Below are positions 9,311-19,372 of a stretch of DNA of 64,000 bases, in pieces. Position 1 is the first letter of the stretch; every line of letters begins with the position of its first letter. Origin of the DNA: Asterella californica. Taxonomy: Eukaryota; Streptophyta; Marchantiopsida; Marchantiales; Aytoniaceae. The notes under the pieces are model-generated. The model did not search any database, was not told where the DNA came from, and saw only the letters and a list, made by a program, of their open reading frames with translations. The stretch lies in the NCBI GenBank assembly GCA_036924285.1, contig JAYKYS010000008.1, forward strand, positions 19,701,001 to 19,765,000, written 5' to 3'. The position numbers and the translations under genes were made by a program.

Positions 9311-10969
9311 TCTGCGGCTCACTGGTTTCATTCTAGTTGAGCGCTTCTGTGTAGTTACGGACCGCGAAGAATCCATCGACATATCTGAAGGATTTTGTGA
9401 AGTCTTAGAGTGTTGTTGATGTCTTGTGTCTCCTTGGAGAGTAAAAATTCGTTCTAAGGGAAAAGTTAAGAGGAGAAAAGACAAAAAGTAAAGTTCTTTT
9501 TGCTCTTATTGGTCCACTTTTGGACCAATGGTGTTCTAGCTGATCCTCGCGACGTTTCTGTGGTTTCTGGAGGCTTCAGAGGTCCATTCGCGAAACGGAG
9601 GGTATGGTTGGAGAGCTCTCGACCGGGGCTACAATCTGGGCTGAAGAATCGATCGATTTGATGAAAGTATGAGCGCGTTATGATCGATTGAGTGGAGGGG
9701 GGTGAAATTTGTACCTACTGCTACGTTTCTGGTTGTTCCGAGAGACTCGCGAGGAGTTTTGAGGAGCTGTCTGTTGGGTTGGAGAGCTGACGACGTGCTG
9801 GTCGTTTTGATATCAATTTCATCAGTTTCTTGATCGATTTGGATTCTGAACCGACCGATTGAAGTTGAGAAGTGCAGATGGGATAAGGCGGGACAGCGAA
9901 CTGTGATAGCCATGGATAGTTTGCTATTGCTTAAGATCTGAGTCGAATTTCTGAGTGAAACTTTCCAGGATTGAAGAATGTCTTATCAGTAAGATACTTG
10001 GGAAGTTTCACCTCAAATGGTCGAGTAGTTTGTTCAGAATCTTGGATCAAATGTACCTGGGTCTGTAAAGCTCTGAAGTTAGCACAGATTACGGTTTGAT
10101 CCATATCTGAGAATTGGTTTGAGATTTCGACCTGAAAATTGTTCAGGGTAGGAGTGAAGGGTCCAATCAAGCTTCCTGTGAAGTTTGATCATCATTGGTC
10201 GAGTGGTTTGGAAGGACTGAGGTCTCAAAGTTCGAAAATACTTCTGTTATTAGCTATTTCGGGTTTTTCGGTATCATCTATGATCATTTTGGTCATTTTC
10301 GATCAATTTGGAGAGGAGTTTGTTGCTGAAACTGCCATGCCTGCATGCAATTCGACATTGGAGGGTATGGGGCTGATTTCAGCTCTTGGTGATGAAGGAG
10401 AACGGAGTCGCCATGAGTCTTAAGCCGCTGTTTGGGTTCTCGGAGCTGCCAGGTACTACCGCCGTTGGTGCTATATTGAGATCTGAATAGTGTTTTGGAG
10501 TATGCATGCTTTACCTTGCTGGAATGCTTGGTAGACCAGGGTGTACAACAAGTTGTATCGATACTCTATCAAGTTGATTGAGTGATCTTATAGCGTCTTC
10601 TGGTTGTACTATGAAGTTGTGATAGTTGGATTGATGGGCAGTTAGCGTCGCTGGGGAGCTATTCAGAAGTCAGGCTTCCAGTGATATAGATGAATAACTT
10701 CAGTTAGATAATACAGATCTGAGTATTTTTAGTTAGAATACAAAAGATCTGTTTGTAACACAAGTTTATGCAACCTATACGTAACCTTGGATCGTAGCAA
10801 GCTTTAAACTTGAGACGAGCGGATACAAGGTCACTCAGGCTAGAAGAGTAGATAGTGAAACATTTGAGTGGAAACATCCAGATCTAGATCCAACCTTGTC
10901 AATCCACATACCTCTACACAGCCATATACCCCGTGTATTCCTAGACAGAAAAACACGTTATACGATAGC

Positions 10970-10987
10970 TGGTGAACTCGACGTGAA
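10970..10987 (+). promoter_or_regulatory. Candidate primer-binding site, element 1
   Basis: TGGTGAACTCGACGTGAA starts two bases inside the 5' LTR boundary, where a tRNA primer site is expected; TGG matches a tRNA CCA end. I cannot match the rest to a tRNA 3' end I know with confidence, so the primer is unassigned. Confidence 0.5.
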
Positions 10988-11025
10988 AAGTCTAGGGTGA
11001 GAGGTACGTGCGTGGTTTTGCCACC

Positions 11026-13407
11026 ATGGACATTGAAGGGTTGGGTCATTACGTAGATGAGGCTTCTACATCTGGAGAGGCACCAAAGGTGACCAAGCTT
11101 TCACGGTCTGATATGCGATTGCTTGAGGCATTCGCGTTGGTAATGCAACAACAGCAAGCCACTGAACGGAAAGAAGCAATGGCTACTAAAGCCTTGCAAT
11201 CTGTTGTGGGGTTGCTAGATCAGTTTGACGGGAAGAACATATCCAAGTACCTAAAGTACTATTCCCGGGAGATGGAGTTGAGCAAGGTGCCTGAAAGAGA
11301 GATGGTGAGTACATTTGCGCTTGCTGTCGTACCTGAACTACGAGAGCACATGAAGGACATCATCCGATCTCATGGTGCTACGTGGGAAGGATTTACTCTT
11401 CAGCTGAAAGAAGAGTATTCTTTAGAAGATGCAGACCGAGTGACTAAGAAGTCATTCATGGAGTGGGTAAACAAACCCAACAAAGGGCTTGTTGCCACAG
11501 AGCTATTTCGGGAGTATGAGAGACAATTCCTTCAGTTGTCTCGGATGGAGAAGCTCACATTGGAGAATGACAAGGTGGAGTTGTTTCTACAAGCAGCCAA
11601 CAATGAATTACAAAGGGAGTTGGAGCTGCTTCTAGAAGATAGGATGGAAGACAACGGACTCACGACTGATTGGAGAAAAGTCTCTGAAGCAGTGAGTGTA
11701 CTTGCCAAACGAGAGTACCGGAGAGGGAAGGTGGTGGTAAGACAAGAAGAGAGACCACCACCGATCATAGTACCTCGTAGGCAACCAATGGTACCCAATG
11801 TGCAAGCACCTATTGTGCATGTACCTCAAGTTCCACTTCCTGCTATTCCTGTCCCGAAAGTTGCACCGCAAAGAGATGCTATGGAAGAGTTGGTAAAAGG
11901 GATGAGGGACTTGCAGATCAAGTTAGCAAGGTTGGAAGAGAAGGGAGGAGCACATGATACCAGACTTGCTCCTAAGCAAGATTATGTACAGAGATGCATT
12001 TGGTGTGATAGTTCTGATCATGCTCGAAGAGAGTGTGGTGATTTTGCCAAAACTCTACGAGATGGAGTAGTCTATTGGAAGGAAGGAAAGATTGCTCTGA
12101 AGGATAATGGAGAGATTCTTAGAACCAACTTCGGGAAAGGAGGAATGAAGCAAGTACTGGAGGAGTATCTATCTCAACATGCTACTGCGTCGGTAGAAGC
12201 TGCTACTTATGGAGTTGAGGTAGTACGAGAAAGAAGTGCTTCTAAGAAGGATGGAGATACTCTTGATATGTGGAGCCATGCGGTAAGCACGAACAAAAGA
12301 GGGAAAATGGCAAGGGAGGAGTTGCTCAGAACAGCCACAGCAATCAGAGGTGCTACTGGATGGGATGATCCCATGGATACAATGTCTGTACATGCTTATT
12401 TGGCGAAGAGTCAACATGAGGCTCTCATGGAGGAGAAGCGCAAACGAGATGAAGCAGGCCCTAGCGAAGAGAGAACAGCTCTCAAGAGGCAAACAAGAGG
12501 AGAAAAGTTCAGACCGGAGATGATGCCTCTACCAGAGGAGACTATGGAAGAGGTCATATCCTCTACTCCCGAGAATTCAGAGAAGAGCAAAGGTAAGGAG
12601 AAAGGTAAATCTCCTTCGTACAAGCTTCAGTCTGATATTGAAGCTGCTACAGATCTGAAAGGAGTACTAGAAGAGAGAGTACTCAATGCCAGGATCGAGT
12701 TTACTTTGCGAGAGGTTCTTGGGATTGCCAAGAGGGAGTTTCATGATGTCATTATTGACACCATCAAACGAAAAAGGCAATTGGCAGGAGAAACCGCTGT
12801 GTCTAATGCATTAGACACAAGGATATCAAGAGAGGAAGAGTTAGAACTAGCTCAATGCTGCATCAACCGCAAGGTTCGGTTTGAGGATGATAACGATGAC
12901 AAGGTCCCTAGTCATTACACTAGAGGACATTGGGCTAGAGCTACTACCGAAGCCTTAGTGAAGGTGGGAGAGATGACAGATCCGGTGGTTGCTCTCATTG
13001 ATCATGGATCAGAGATCAATATTGTCTCTAAGGACATCTACAAGCAAGGTGGATGGCCTGTTGATATAGATCATGGTTGGATGATCAGAACGGCGAACAA
13101 CACACGAGGAGAACTCTACGGAGCTTGTCCTGATGTGAAAGTGAAGGTGGGAGATGTAACTATAGAACAAAACTTCTTTGTTCAAGATAGTACATCATAC
13201 CCGGTGATACTCGGTCAACCTTACATTACAGTTGTGAGGATGGAGACCAAGGTTTTGGATGATGGATCTGCTTATGCGCGGATCAGAAGTCAGGATGGCA
13301 AGAGAGCGGTACAGTTTCTAACTGTATCAGCAAACCACGAGCGGAACAGAGATTATCTGAGGGGTGGTTCCTTGCCTAAGGTCACGGAAGAGTTCAAGGA
13401 TTTTTGA
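11026..13407 (+). CDS. Gag-protease protein, element 1 (793 aa)
   Basis: I chose the ATG at 11026 because it sits in a strong plant/animal initiation context (GCCACCATGG). Residues about 70-240 form the retrotransposon gag (capsid-like) region, rich in charged helices. A CCHC zinc knuckle, CIWCDSSDHARREC, lies near residues 325-338 and should bind the genomic RNA. A lysine/glutamate-rich linker follows. An aspartic protease is seen near residue 655 onwards: catalytic D-H-G in LIDHGSEINIVS (the usual D-S/T-G has His here) and an ILGQPYI segment near the end. It assembles the particle and matures the polyprotein. The stop codon TGA overlaps the pol frame, so pol is presumably made by a -1 frameshift. 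Confidence 0.9.
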   Translation: MDIEGLGHYVDEASTSGEAPKVTKLSRSDMRLLEAFALVMQQQQATERKEAMATKALQSVVGLLDQFDGKNISKYLKYYSREMELSKVPEREMVSTFALAVVPELREHMKDIIRSHGATWEGFTLQLKEEYSLEDADRVTKKSFMEWVNKPNKGLVATELFREYERQFLQLSRMEKLTLENDKVELFLQAANNELQRELELLLEDRMEDNGLTTDWRKVSEAVSVLAKREYRRGKVVVRQEERPPPIIVPRRQPMVPNVQAPIVHVPQVPLPAIPVPKVAPQRDAMEELVKGMRDLQIKLARLEEKGGAHDTRLAPKQDYVQRCIWCDSSDHARRECGDFAKTLRDGVVYWKEGKIALKDNGEILRTNFGKGGMKQVLEEYLSQHATASVEAATYGVEVVRERSASKKDGDTLDMWSHAVSTNKRGKMAREELLRTATAIRGATGWDDPMDTMSVHAYLAKSQHEALMEEKRKRDEAGPSEERTALKRQTRGEKFRPEMMPLPEETMEEVISSTPENSEKSKGKEKGKSPSYKLQSDIEAATDLKGVLEERVLNARIEFTLREVLGIAKREFHDVIIDTIKRKRQLAGETAVSNALDTRISREEELELAQCCINRKVRFEDDNDDKVPSHYTRGHWARATTEALVKVGEMTDPVVALIDHGSEINIVSKDIYKQGGWPVDIDHGWMIRTANNTRGELYGACPDVKVKVGDVTIEQNFFVQDSTSYPVILGQPYITVVRMETKVLDDGSAYARIRSQDGKRAVQFLTVSANHERNRDYLRGGSLPKVTEEFKDF
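13380..13407 (+). promoter_or_regulatory. Gag/pol overlap, candidate -1 frameshift site
   Basis: The pol frame is open from 13380 and lies -1 to gag. A run of five T (13401-13405) sits directly before the gag TGA (13405-13407): a P-site tRNA-Phe on UUU could slip back one base and continue as UUG ACA. There is no in-frame ATG at the beginning of pol, which favours frameshifting over re-initiation. It is not a canonical X-XXY-YYZ heptamer, and no downstream pseudoknot was established. Confidence 0.5.
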
Positions 13408-16400
13408 CAAGTACTGCTATAGAGCGAGGACATAGTGGTACACTGGAGAAGGTACTCTCGCTAGAGAAAGAAAGTGCTTTTTGTACAGGAGTTGTGAGAT
13501 TTTCTGGGAGTGGATTTGCTACACATACACGACTTGCTGACTTGCAGAAGTGGGAGCAGAAAGTTGTGCGAAAAACTGAAAAAGATCTAAAGAGAGTTGG
13601 TGTGCTTGAAGAGGATGATAAGATAGAAGGTGTTTATTTGGAGTTAGGGTTGGGAGATTTCATCGATGAACTTGCTATGCATGAGCAAGAAGATGAGGAT
13701 CATGTGGTGGAAGTACACTCTAGGGAGCTCTATACAGCTATAGAGTCATTCGTAGATCCTGAAGTTAGAGTTGATACTAGGTACAAAACGGTAGACAAGA
13801 AGGTAAAACCTGTTGCTCAGCCATTACCTAGTGATTCTAACCAGCGAGTCCAGCAATCTTCGAAGGAGAAAAGCTTGAGAGATCTTAGCCGGGTCGGTCA
13901 CAAGTTCACTGAAACTACGCTCAAGGAGTTGAAGGTTGGTTCAACAGATTTTCTTTTGTCTGTGGAGGAGAATAGGTTTAGGGAGATGTTAACTAGGCAC
14001 GGGAAAGCTTTTGCTTTTGAAGACTCAGAAATCGGATGTGTAGATCCTAGCATTGTGGCGCCAATGATCATATTCACAGTTCCACATGCTCCTTGGGACT
14101 TGAGGCCAATTCCTGTACCTAGAGCGCATCTACCAAAACTCATAGAGCTCTTGAAGGAGAAGATGCAGATGAAGATCTTGGAACCATCATTTGCACCATA
14201 CTCTAGTCGTTGGTTTACAGTACCAAAGAAGAGTGGTGCATTACGGTTCATCCAAGATATGCAACCTGTGAACCAAGTGACCATCAGAAATACAGGCATA
14301 GGACCTATCGTCGGAGAGTTTGCTGAAGCGTTTGCTGGGAGGGCTATTTACTCTATAGGAGATCTTTACTCTGGATACGATCAGTTTCAACTTGCTGAAC
14401 AGAGTAGAGATATCACCACCATGAGGACACCGTTGGGGTTGGTCAGAATGTGCACACTACCACAAGGAGCAACAAACTCGGTAGCGCACATGATGAACGG
14501 GATGAACAAGGTTCTCCGTGAGTTCATTCCTGAGAAGACCATGCCTTTCTTGGATGACATTCCAATTAAAGGATGCGTTGAGGAGGAGAAAGATGAGACA
14601 ATGGATCAGAAGGGGTGTAGAAACTTTGTTGCTGATCACATTTCAGATTGTGATAAAATCTTATCACGACTTGAAGAGGCGCATTTGACACTATCAGGTG
14701 CCAAGTCTTCATTTGGAGTGCGAGAGGTTGTGATTGTGGGGCACTTATGTGGATGGTTTGGACGCAAGCCTGATCCTGGTAAAGTGGATGCTATACGGCG
14801 GATGAAGGATACTTGTGGTTCAACAACAGAGGTGAGAAGGTTTCTTGGAGCTTGTGTCTTCTATCATGTGTGGATTCCACATTTTGCACATGTGGCAGAT
14901 CCTCTTTACGATCTGTTGAGAAAGCACAAGAGGTTTGCATGGGAGGAGAGACATACTGAGGCGATTCAGAGATTGAAGCAATTGTTATCTTCTCCACCTG
15001 TACTTCGTCGTGTGAGCTATGAGGATAGCAAACCAGTGATACTTACTGTTGATACTAGTCCGATAGCCATTGGATGGGCAGTAGGACAGGATGATGAAGA
15101 AGAGAATCGCTTTGCAGTCAGATTTGGAGCAAAGGTGTTGAGTGAGCGACATAGAAACTATCCTCAAGTGAAGAGAGAGTTATGGGGAGTAGTTACAGCT
15201 ATGAAAGCTGAAAAGGACTATTTGATTGGAGCGCCAGTAATAGTAGAAACAGATTGTTTACCACTATTAGGGATGATTACAAATTGTAACACCCCTGATA
15301 TTGCTATGCTACGCTGGATTGCTTACATCAAGTCCTTAAATCCTGAGTTTCGACACATAGCGGGGAAGAACAATCCAGTAGCTGATATGTTATCTCGTGC
15401 GAGGTATGAGGATGAGGAGGAGATGATAGAAGATACAGAAGACGTTGGTACTACTGTTTTCTGTAGAGCTCAAGGAGGTGAGAGTGAGCATTCGAAACCG
15501 TTCATGGAGGAGATATATGAAGGAGAATGGATAGACATAGGACGCTATCTAAGCATGTTGACTAGACAGCCAGGATGGAGTGATGCCCACTTTAAACAAA
15601 TCAGGAGGAAGGCTTATAACTACTTGCTACAAGGTGGTTATTTGTGGAAACATGCTAAGCAAGGTGGTAAGATGCCACAAAGGGTTGTGTGCAAGGTTGA
15701 CATGCAGAAGTTACTCATGCAGGAGTTTCATGAGAGCTTGTGGGCAGGACATAGAGGTATTTATGCCACCTTTACAAAGCTGAAGGAGAGATATTGGTGG
15801 CGTAACATGTACAGAGATGTAGTTCAATTTGTGGAGACATGCCAAACTTGTCAAGAGTATTCAGGAATTCGGCATCGAGATGGATTACATCCTACTTATC
15901 CACTTGCAATGCATTATAAGTGGGTAGTAGATCTTGTTATTATGCCAGTTGGTATATGGCAGATGCGATACTTAGTTTTGGCACGTGAGGATTTGTCCAA
16001 CCAAGTGGAAGGGCGAGCCTTACGGACAAAATCCACAGAGGGAGTCTGCAAATTCTTGTTGGAAGATGTGATTTGTAGATATGGTTGTGTTGGGAAGATC
16101 ACGGCTGATCGAGGGGAACTGAACAATGATGAGGCTAAACCGTTCTTCAAGAGGTGTGGTGTGAAGTTAGCTCTCACCACAGCCTACAATCCGGAAGGTA
16201 ATGCGAAGAGTGAACGTGGTCATCCTCCTATTGTGAAAGCTATTGTGAAAGCTTGCAAGGGGAGGGCAAGAGAATGGCCAAGATTTCTTCCGTTTGCATT
16301 ATGGGCTGATCGTTCGACTCATAGTTCAGTTACGGGATATATGCCGGCGGAGTTGATGCAGGGACAGAAACCTATCATGCCCATTGAGGAGCACATACCT

Positions 16401-16904
16401 ACTTGGAGTGTTCTACCTTGGGAGGATGGTATGTCTACAGAAGATCTTCTTGCTGTCCGAATCCGTCAACTAGAGAGAAGACCTGAAGATGTAGAGATTG
16501 CATTGGAGAAGCTGAAAGAGGCGCGCTTGAGAAACAAAGACAGATTCGATAAGCGTCACCGATTAAGACCGAAGGAGATTAAAGAAGGAGATTGGGTGTT
16601 GGTCTATGATAGCAGCTTGGACAACCAACACAGTGCGCTTAGAAAATTCTCTAAGCGATGGTTTGGCCCGTATGTGGTTCTTGTCGTGCTTGACAATGCC
16701 ACATATTCACTAAGAGAGCTTGATGGGGCAGAGCTCAAGGTTCCCATTGCAGGCAAGCGTGTGAAACTCTTCAAGAAGCGAGATGAAGGGATAAGCATGG
16801 AGGAAGTCGGAGCAGAGTTTGATATCTTGGATGATGACGGAGAAGATTTGGATGACGAAGATATTGCCAACGACATCAGCGAAGAAGATGAAGATATAGT
16901 GTGA
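13404..16904 (+). CDS. Pol polyprotein, element 1 (RT-RNase H-integrase)
   Basis: About 1166 residues, open throughout. The RT spans about residues 235-410: RFIQDMQPVN (about 275), YSIGDLYSGYDQF, LPQGATNS and the catalytic FLDD (Asp at 14553-14558, about residue 384). RNase H begins near residue 545 (TVDTSP, Asp at 15051) and ends by SRARYEDEE. Integrase: HHCC zinc region from His about residue 776 to CQTCQEY; catalytic Asp in VVDLVIM and in ITADRGE, Glu in NAKSERG; then a GPY/F module (KRWFGPYV, about residue 1090). There is no chromodomain; the protein ends in a strongly acidic tail. It makes cDNA and integrates it. No disrupting mutation is visible, so the element may be mobile. Confidence 0.93.
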   Translation: MTSTAIERGHSGTLEKVLSLEKESAFCTGVVRFSGSGFATHTRLADLQKWEQKVVRKTEKDLKRVGVLEEDDKIEGVYLELGLGDFIDELAMHEQEDEDHVVEVHSRELYTAIESFVDPEVRVDTRYKTVDKKVKPVAQPLPSDSNQRVQQSSKEKSLRDLSRVGHKFTETTLKELKVGSTDFLLSVEENRFREMLTRHGKAFAFEDSEIGCVDPSIVAPMIIFTVPHAPWDLRPIPVPRAHLPKLIELLKEKMQMKILEPSFAPYSSRWFTVPKKSGALRFIQDMQPVNQVTIRNTGIGPIVGEFAEAFAGRAIYSIGDLYSGYDQFQLAEQSRDITTMRTPLGLVRMCTLPQGATNSVAHMMNGMNKVLREFIPEKTMPFLDDIPIKGCVEEEKDETMDQKGCRNFVADHISDCDKILSRLEEAHLTLSGAKSSFGVREVVIVGHLCGWFGRKPDPGKVDAIRRMKDTCGSTTEVRRFLGACVFYHVWIPHFAHVADPLYDLLRKHKRFAWEERHTEAIQRLKQLLSSPPVLRRVSYEDSKPVILTVDTSPIAIGWAVGQDDEEENRFAVRFGAKVLSERHRNYPQVKRELWGVVTAMKAEKDYLIGAPVIVETDCLPLLGMITNCNTPDIAMLRWIAYIKSLNPEFRHIAGKNNPVADMLSRARYEDEEEMIEDTEDVGTTVFCRAQGGESEHSKPFMEEIYEGEWIDIGRYLSMLTRQPGWSDAHFKQIRRKAYNYLLQGGYLWKHAKQGGKMPQRVVCKVDMQKLLMQEFHESLWAGHRGIYATFTKLKERYWWRNMYRDVVQFVETCQTCQEYSGIRHRDGLHPTYPLAMHYKWVVDLVIMPVGIWQMRYLVLAREDLSNQVEGRALRTKSTEGVCKFLLEDVICRYGCVGKITADRGELNNDEAKPFFKRCGVKLALTTAYNPEGNAKSERGHPPIVKAIVKACKGRAREWPRFLPFALWADRSTHSSVTGYMPAELMQGQKPIMPIEEHIPTWSVLPWEDGMSTEDLLAVRIRQLERRPEDVEIALEKLKEARLRNKDRFDKRHRLRPKEIKEGDWVLVYDSSLDNQHSALRKFSKRWFGPYVVLVVLDNATYSLRELDGAELKVPIAGKRVKLFKKRDEGISMEEVGAEFDILDDDGEDLDDEDIANDISEEDEDIV

Positions 16905-16955
16905 TGCCGACCACAACTTGTGAGTGTTGGCGCATACCAGAGGATGCGCAGGTTT

Positions 16956-16967
16956 AGAAGGGGTGGA
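16956..16967 (+). promoter_or_regulatory. Polypurine tract, element 1
   Basis: AGAAGGGGTGGA directly abuts the TGTCG start of the 3' LTR, as expected for the plus-strand DNA primer. Confidence 0.75.
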
Positions 16968-19372
16968 TGTCGTGTTGTGGTTCGGCTCCTGTGTGAAATT
17001 CCTGTGTAACCTATGTTGTGTTTCTTTTCCGTGTTTCGTGAACCGTATCGCGTAACTCGCCGAACGGTGTGATGAGTGTCACGTTTGTGATTATCTGTTT
17101 AAGTGATCGCACGGTAGAGGAACGTGCCAAGTCATCGATCTGTGCGCGTTCACTTTAGTGGTCCTTGTCGTCACATTTGTGTATAAAATGGTGGGTCGAA
17201 GGTTCATACGGCATTCTCTCTCAACGGGTGATTCGTAAGGGTTCTCGGTGATCTGCATGGAGGAGTGAAGAACTGCAGGAGTGGTGGTTATGGACGGAGG
17301 TGTGTTACCGGCTCCGGATCTTCCTTTCCCGAATCCGTTTCACATCAAGCTTCATTGCATCCACCGCGATCACTTTCGACAGTGGTTAGTTGCGTACTTT
17401 GGTGATGAGTTCATGGGGAGGGTGATGGAGTTACAGCTTCCGGTGATCCTTCCAATCGTAACATACGGAGAGACTTGGGATATGACGGTGTACATTTTGT
17501 TGTGAGGAACAATGGATCTCAACTATCCATCGAACGTTCCTTTCAATCTTTGGGTCGATGTCCGGTGCCATTGCAGACCGAAGATCAATCATGGGGCTTG
17601 GATCGTGAGAAACTTCGGGCAAGAATATTACAATCGAGTGATAGCTTCACCGTTTCCTTTTGTCATACCTTTTATTGTAGAACGTTTCCAAGTTGTAATA
17701 TTGACGTTGTATTAGTCTGCGGCTCACTGGTTTCATTCTAGTTGAGCGCTTCTGTGTAGTTACGGACCGCGAAGAATCCATCGACATATCTGAAGGATTT
17801 TGTGAAGTCTTAGAGTGTTGTTGATGTCTTGTGTCTCCTTGGAGAGTAAAAATTCGTTCTAAGGGAAAAGTTAAGAGGAGAAAAGACAAAAAGTAAAGTT
17901 CTTTTTGCTCTTATTGGTCCACTTTTGGACCAATGGTGTTCTAGCTGATCCTCGCGACGTTTCTGTGGTTTCTGGAGGCTTCAGAGGTCCATTCGCGAAA
18001 CGGAGGGTATGGTTGGAGAGCTCTCGACCGGGGCTACAATCTGGGCTGAAGAATCGATCGATTTGATGAAAGTATGAGCGCGTTATGATCGATTGAGTGG
18101 AGGGGGGTGAAATTTGTACCTACTGCTACGTTTCTGGTTGTTCCGAGAGACTCGCGAGGAGTTTTGAGGAGCTGTCTGTTGGGTTGGAGAGCTGACGACG
18201 TGCTGGTCGTTTTGATATCAATTTCATCAGTTTCTTGATCGATTTGGATTCTGAACCGACCGATTGAAGTTGAGAAGTGCAGATGGGATAAGGCGGGACA
18301 GCGAACTGTGATAGCCATGGATAGTTTGCTATTGCTTAAGATCTGAGTCGAATTTCTGAGTGAAACTTTCCAGGATTGAAGAATGTCTTATCAGTAAGAT
18401 ACTTGGGAAGTTTCACCTCAAATGGTCGAGTAGTTTGTTCAGAATCTTGGATCAAATGTACCTGGGTCTGTAAAGCTCTGAAGTTAGCACAGATTACGGT
18501 TTGATCCATATCTGAGAATTGGTTTGAGATTTCGACCTGAAAATTGTTCAGGGTAGGAGTGAAGGGTCCAATCAAGCTTCCTGTGAAGTTTGATCATCAT
18601 TGATCGAGTGGTTTGGAAGGACTGAGGTCTCAAAGTTCGAAAATACTTCTGTTATTAGCTATTTCGGGTTTTTCGGTATCATCTATGATCATTTTGGTCA
18701 TTTTCGATCAATTTGGAGAGGAGTTTGTTGCTGAAACTGCCATGCCTGCATGCAATTCGACATTGGAGGGTATGGGGCTGATTTCAGCTCTTGGTGATGA
18801 AGGAGAACGGAGTCGCCATGAGTCTTAAGCCGCTGTTTGGGTTCTCGGAGCTGCCAGGTACTACCGCCGTTGGTGCTATATTGAGATCTGAATAGTGTTT
18901 TGGAGTATGCATGCTTTACCTTGCTGGAATGCTTGGTAGACCAGGGTGTACAACAAGTTGTATCGATACTCTATCAAGTTGATTGAGTGATCTTATAGCG
19001 TCTTCTGGTTGTACTATGAAGTTGTGATAGTTGGATTGATGGGCAGTTAGCGTCGCTGGGGAGCTATTCAGAAGTCAGGCTTCCAGTGATATAGATGAAT
19101 AACTTCAGTTAGATAATACAGATCTGAGTATTTTTAGTTAGAATACAAAAGATCTGTTTGTAACACAAGTTTATGCAACCTATACGTAACCTTGGATCGT
19201 AGCAAGCTTTAAACTTGAGACGAGCGGATACAAGGTCACTCAGGCTAGAAGAGTAGATAGTGAAACATTTGAGTGGAAACATCCAGATCTAGATCCAACC
19301 TTGTCAATCCACATACCTCTACACAGCCATATACCCCGTGTATTCCTAGACAGAAAAACACGTTATACGATA
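16968..19372 (+). repeat. 3' LTR of element 1
   Basis: It is identical to the 5' LTR as far as I can read, except A18603 for G10198, which turns a TGG into TGA in a meaningless ORF. It carries the TATA box (17182-17188) and the second copies of the small ORFs (17290-17505 and 17512-17715). After it comes GCGG, matching the bases before the 5' LTR. Confidence 0.95.

Larger units (their letters stand above)
8563..10967 (+). repeat. 5' LTR of element 1
   Basis: It matches 16968-19372 at a constant offset of 8405 bases. It contains a TATA box (8777) and a pair of related short ORFs downstream of it (8885-9310). Beyond 9310 there is no convincing coding sequence. It is long for an LTR; most plant LTRs are a few hundred bases to about 1.5 kb. 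Confidence 0.95.
8563..19372 (+). mobile_element. Ty3/gypsy LTR retrotransposon, element 1 (complete, young)
   Basis: The parts are two about 2405-bp LTRs (8563-10967, 16968-19372), a candidate primer site at 10970, gag-protease ORF, pol ORF (RT, RNase H, integrase) and polypurine tract at 16956-16967. The LTRs start TGTCG and end CGATA. A 4-bp GCGG precedes the left LTR (8559-8562) and follows the right one (19373-19376), the likely target duplication. The only LTR difference I found is G10198 versus A18603, so insertion is very recent on an evolutionary scale. Domain order RT-RNaseH-IN is that of Ty3/gypsy. It interrupts the 3' flank of Rep copy B. Confidence 0.95.

Noticed and set aside
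9242..10170. Minus-strand ORFs repeated in both LTRs
   Set aside because: They recur only because the LTR is duplicated; they oppose the element's transcription and lack domains.
10139..10423. 94-codon ORF in the 5' LTR
   Set aside because: The corresponding frame in the 3' LTR is stopped by the single LTR difference (TGG to TGA), and there is no similarity to anything; treated as chance.
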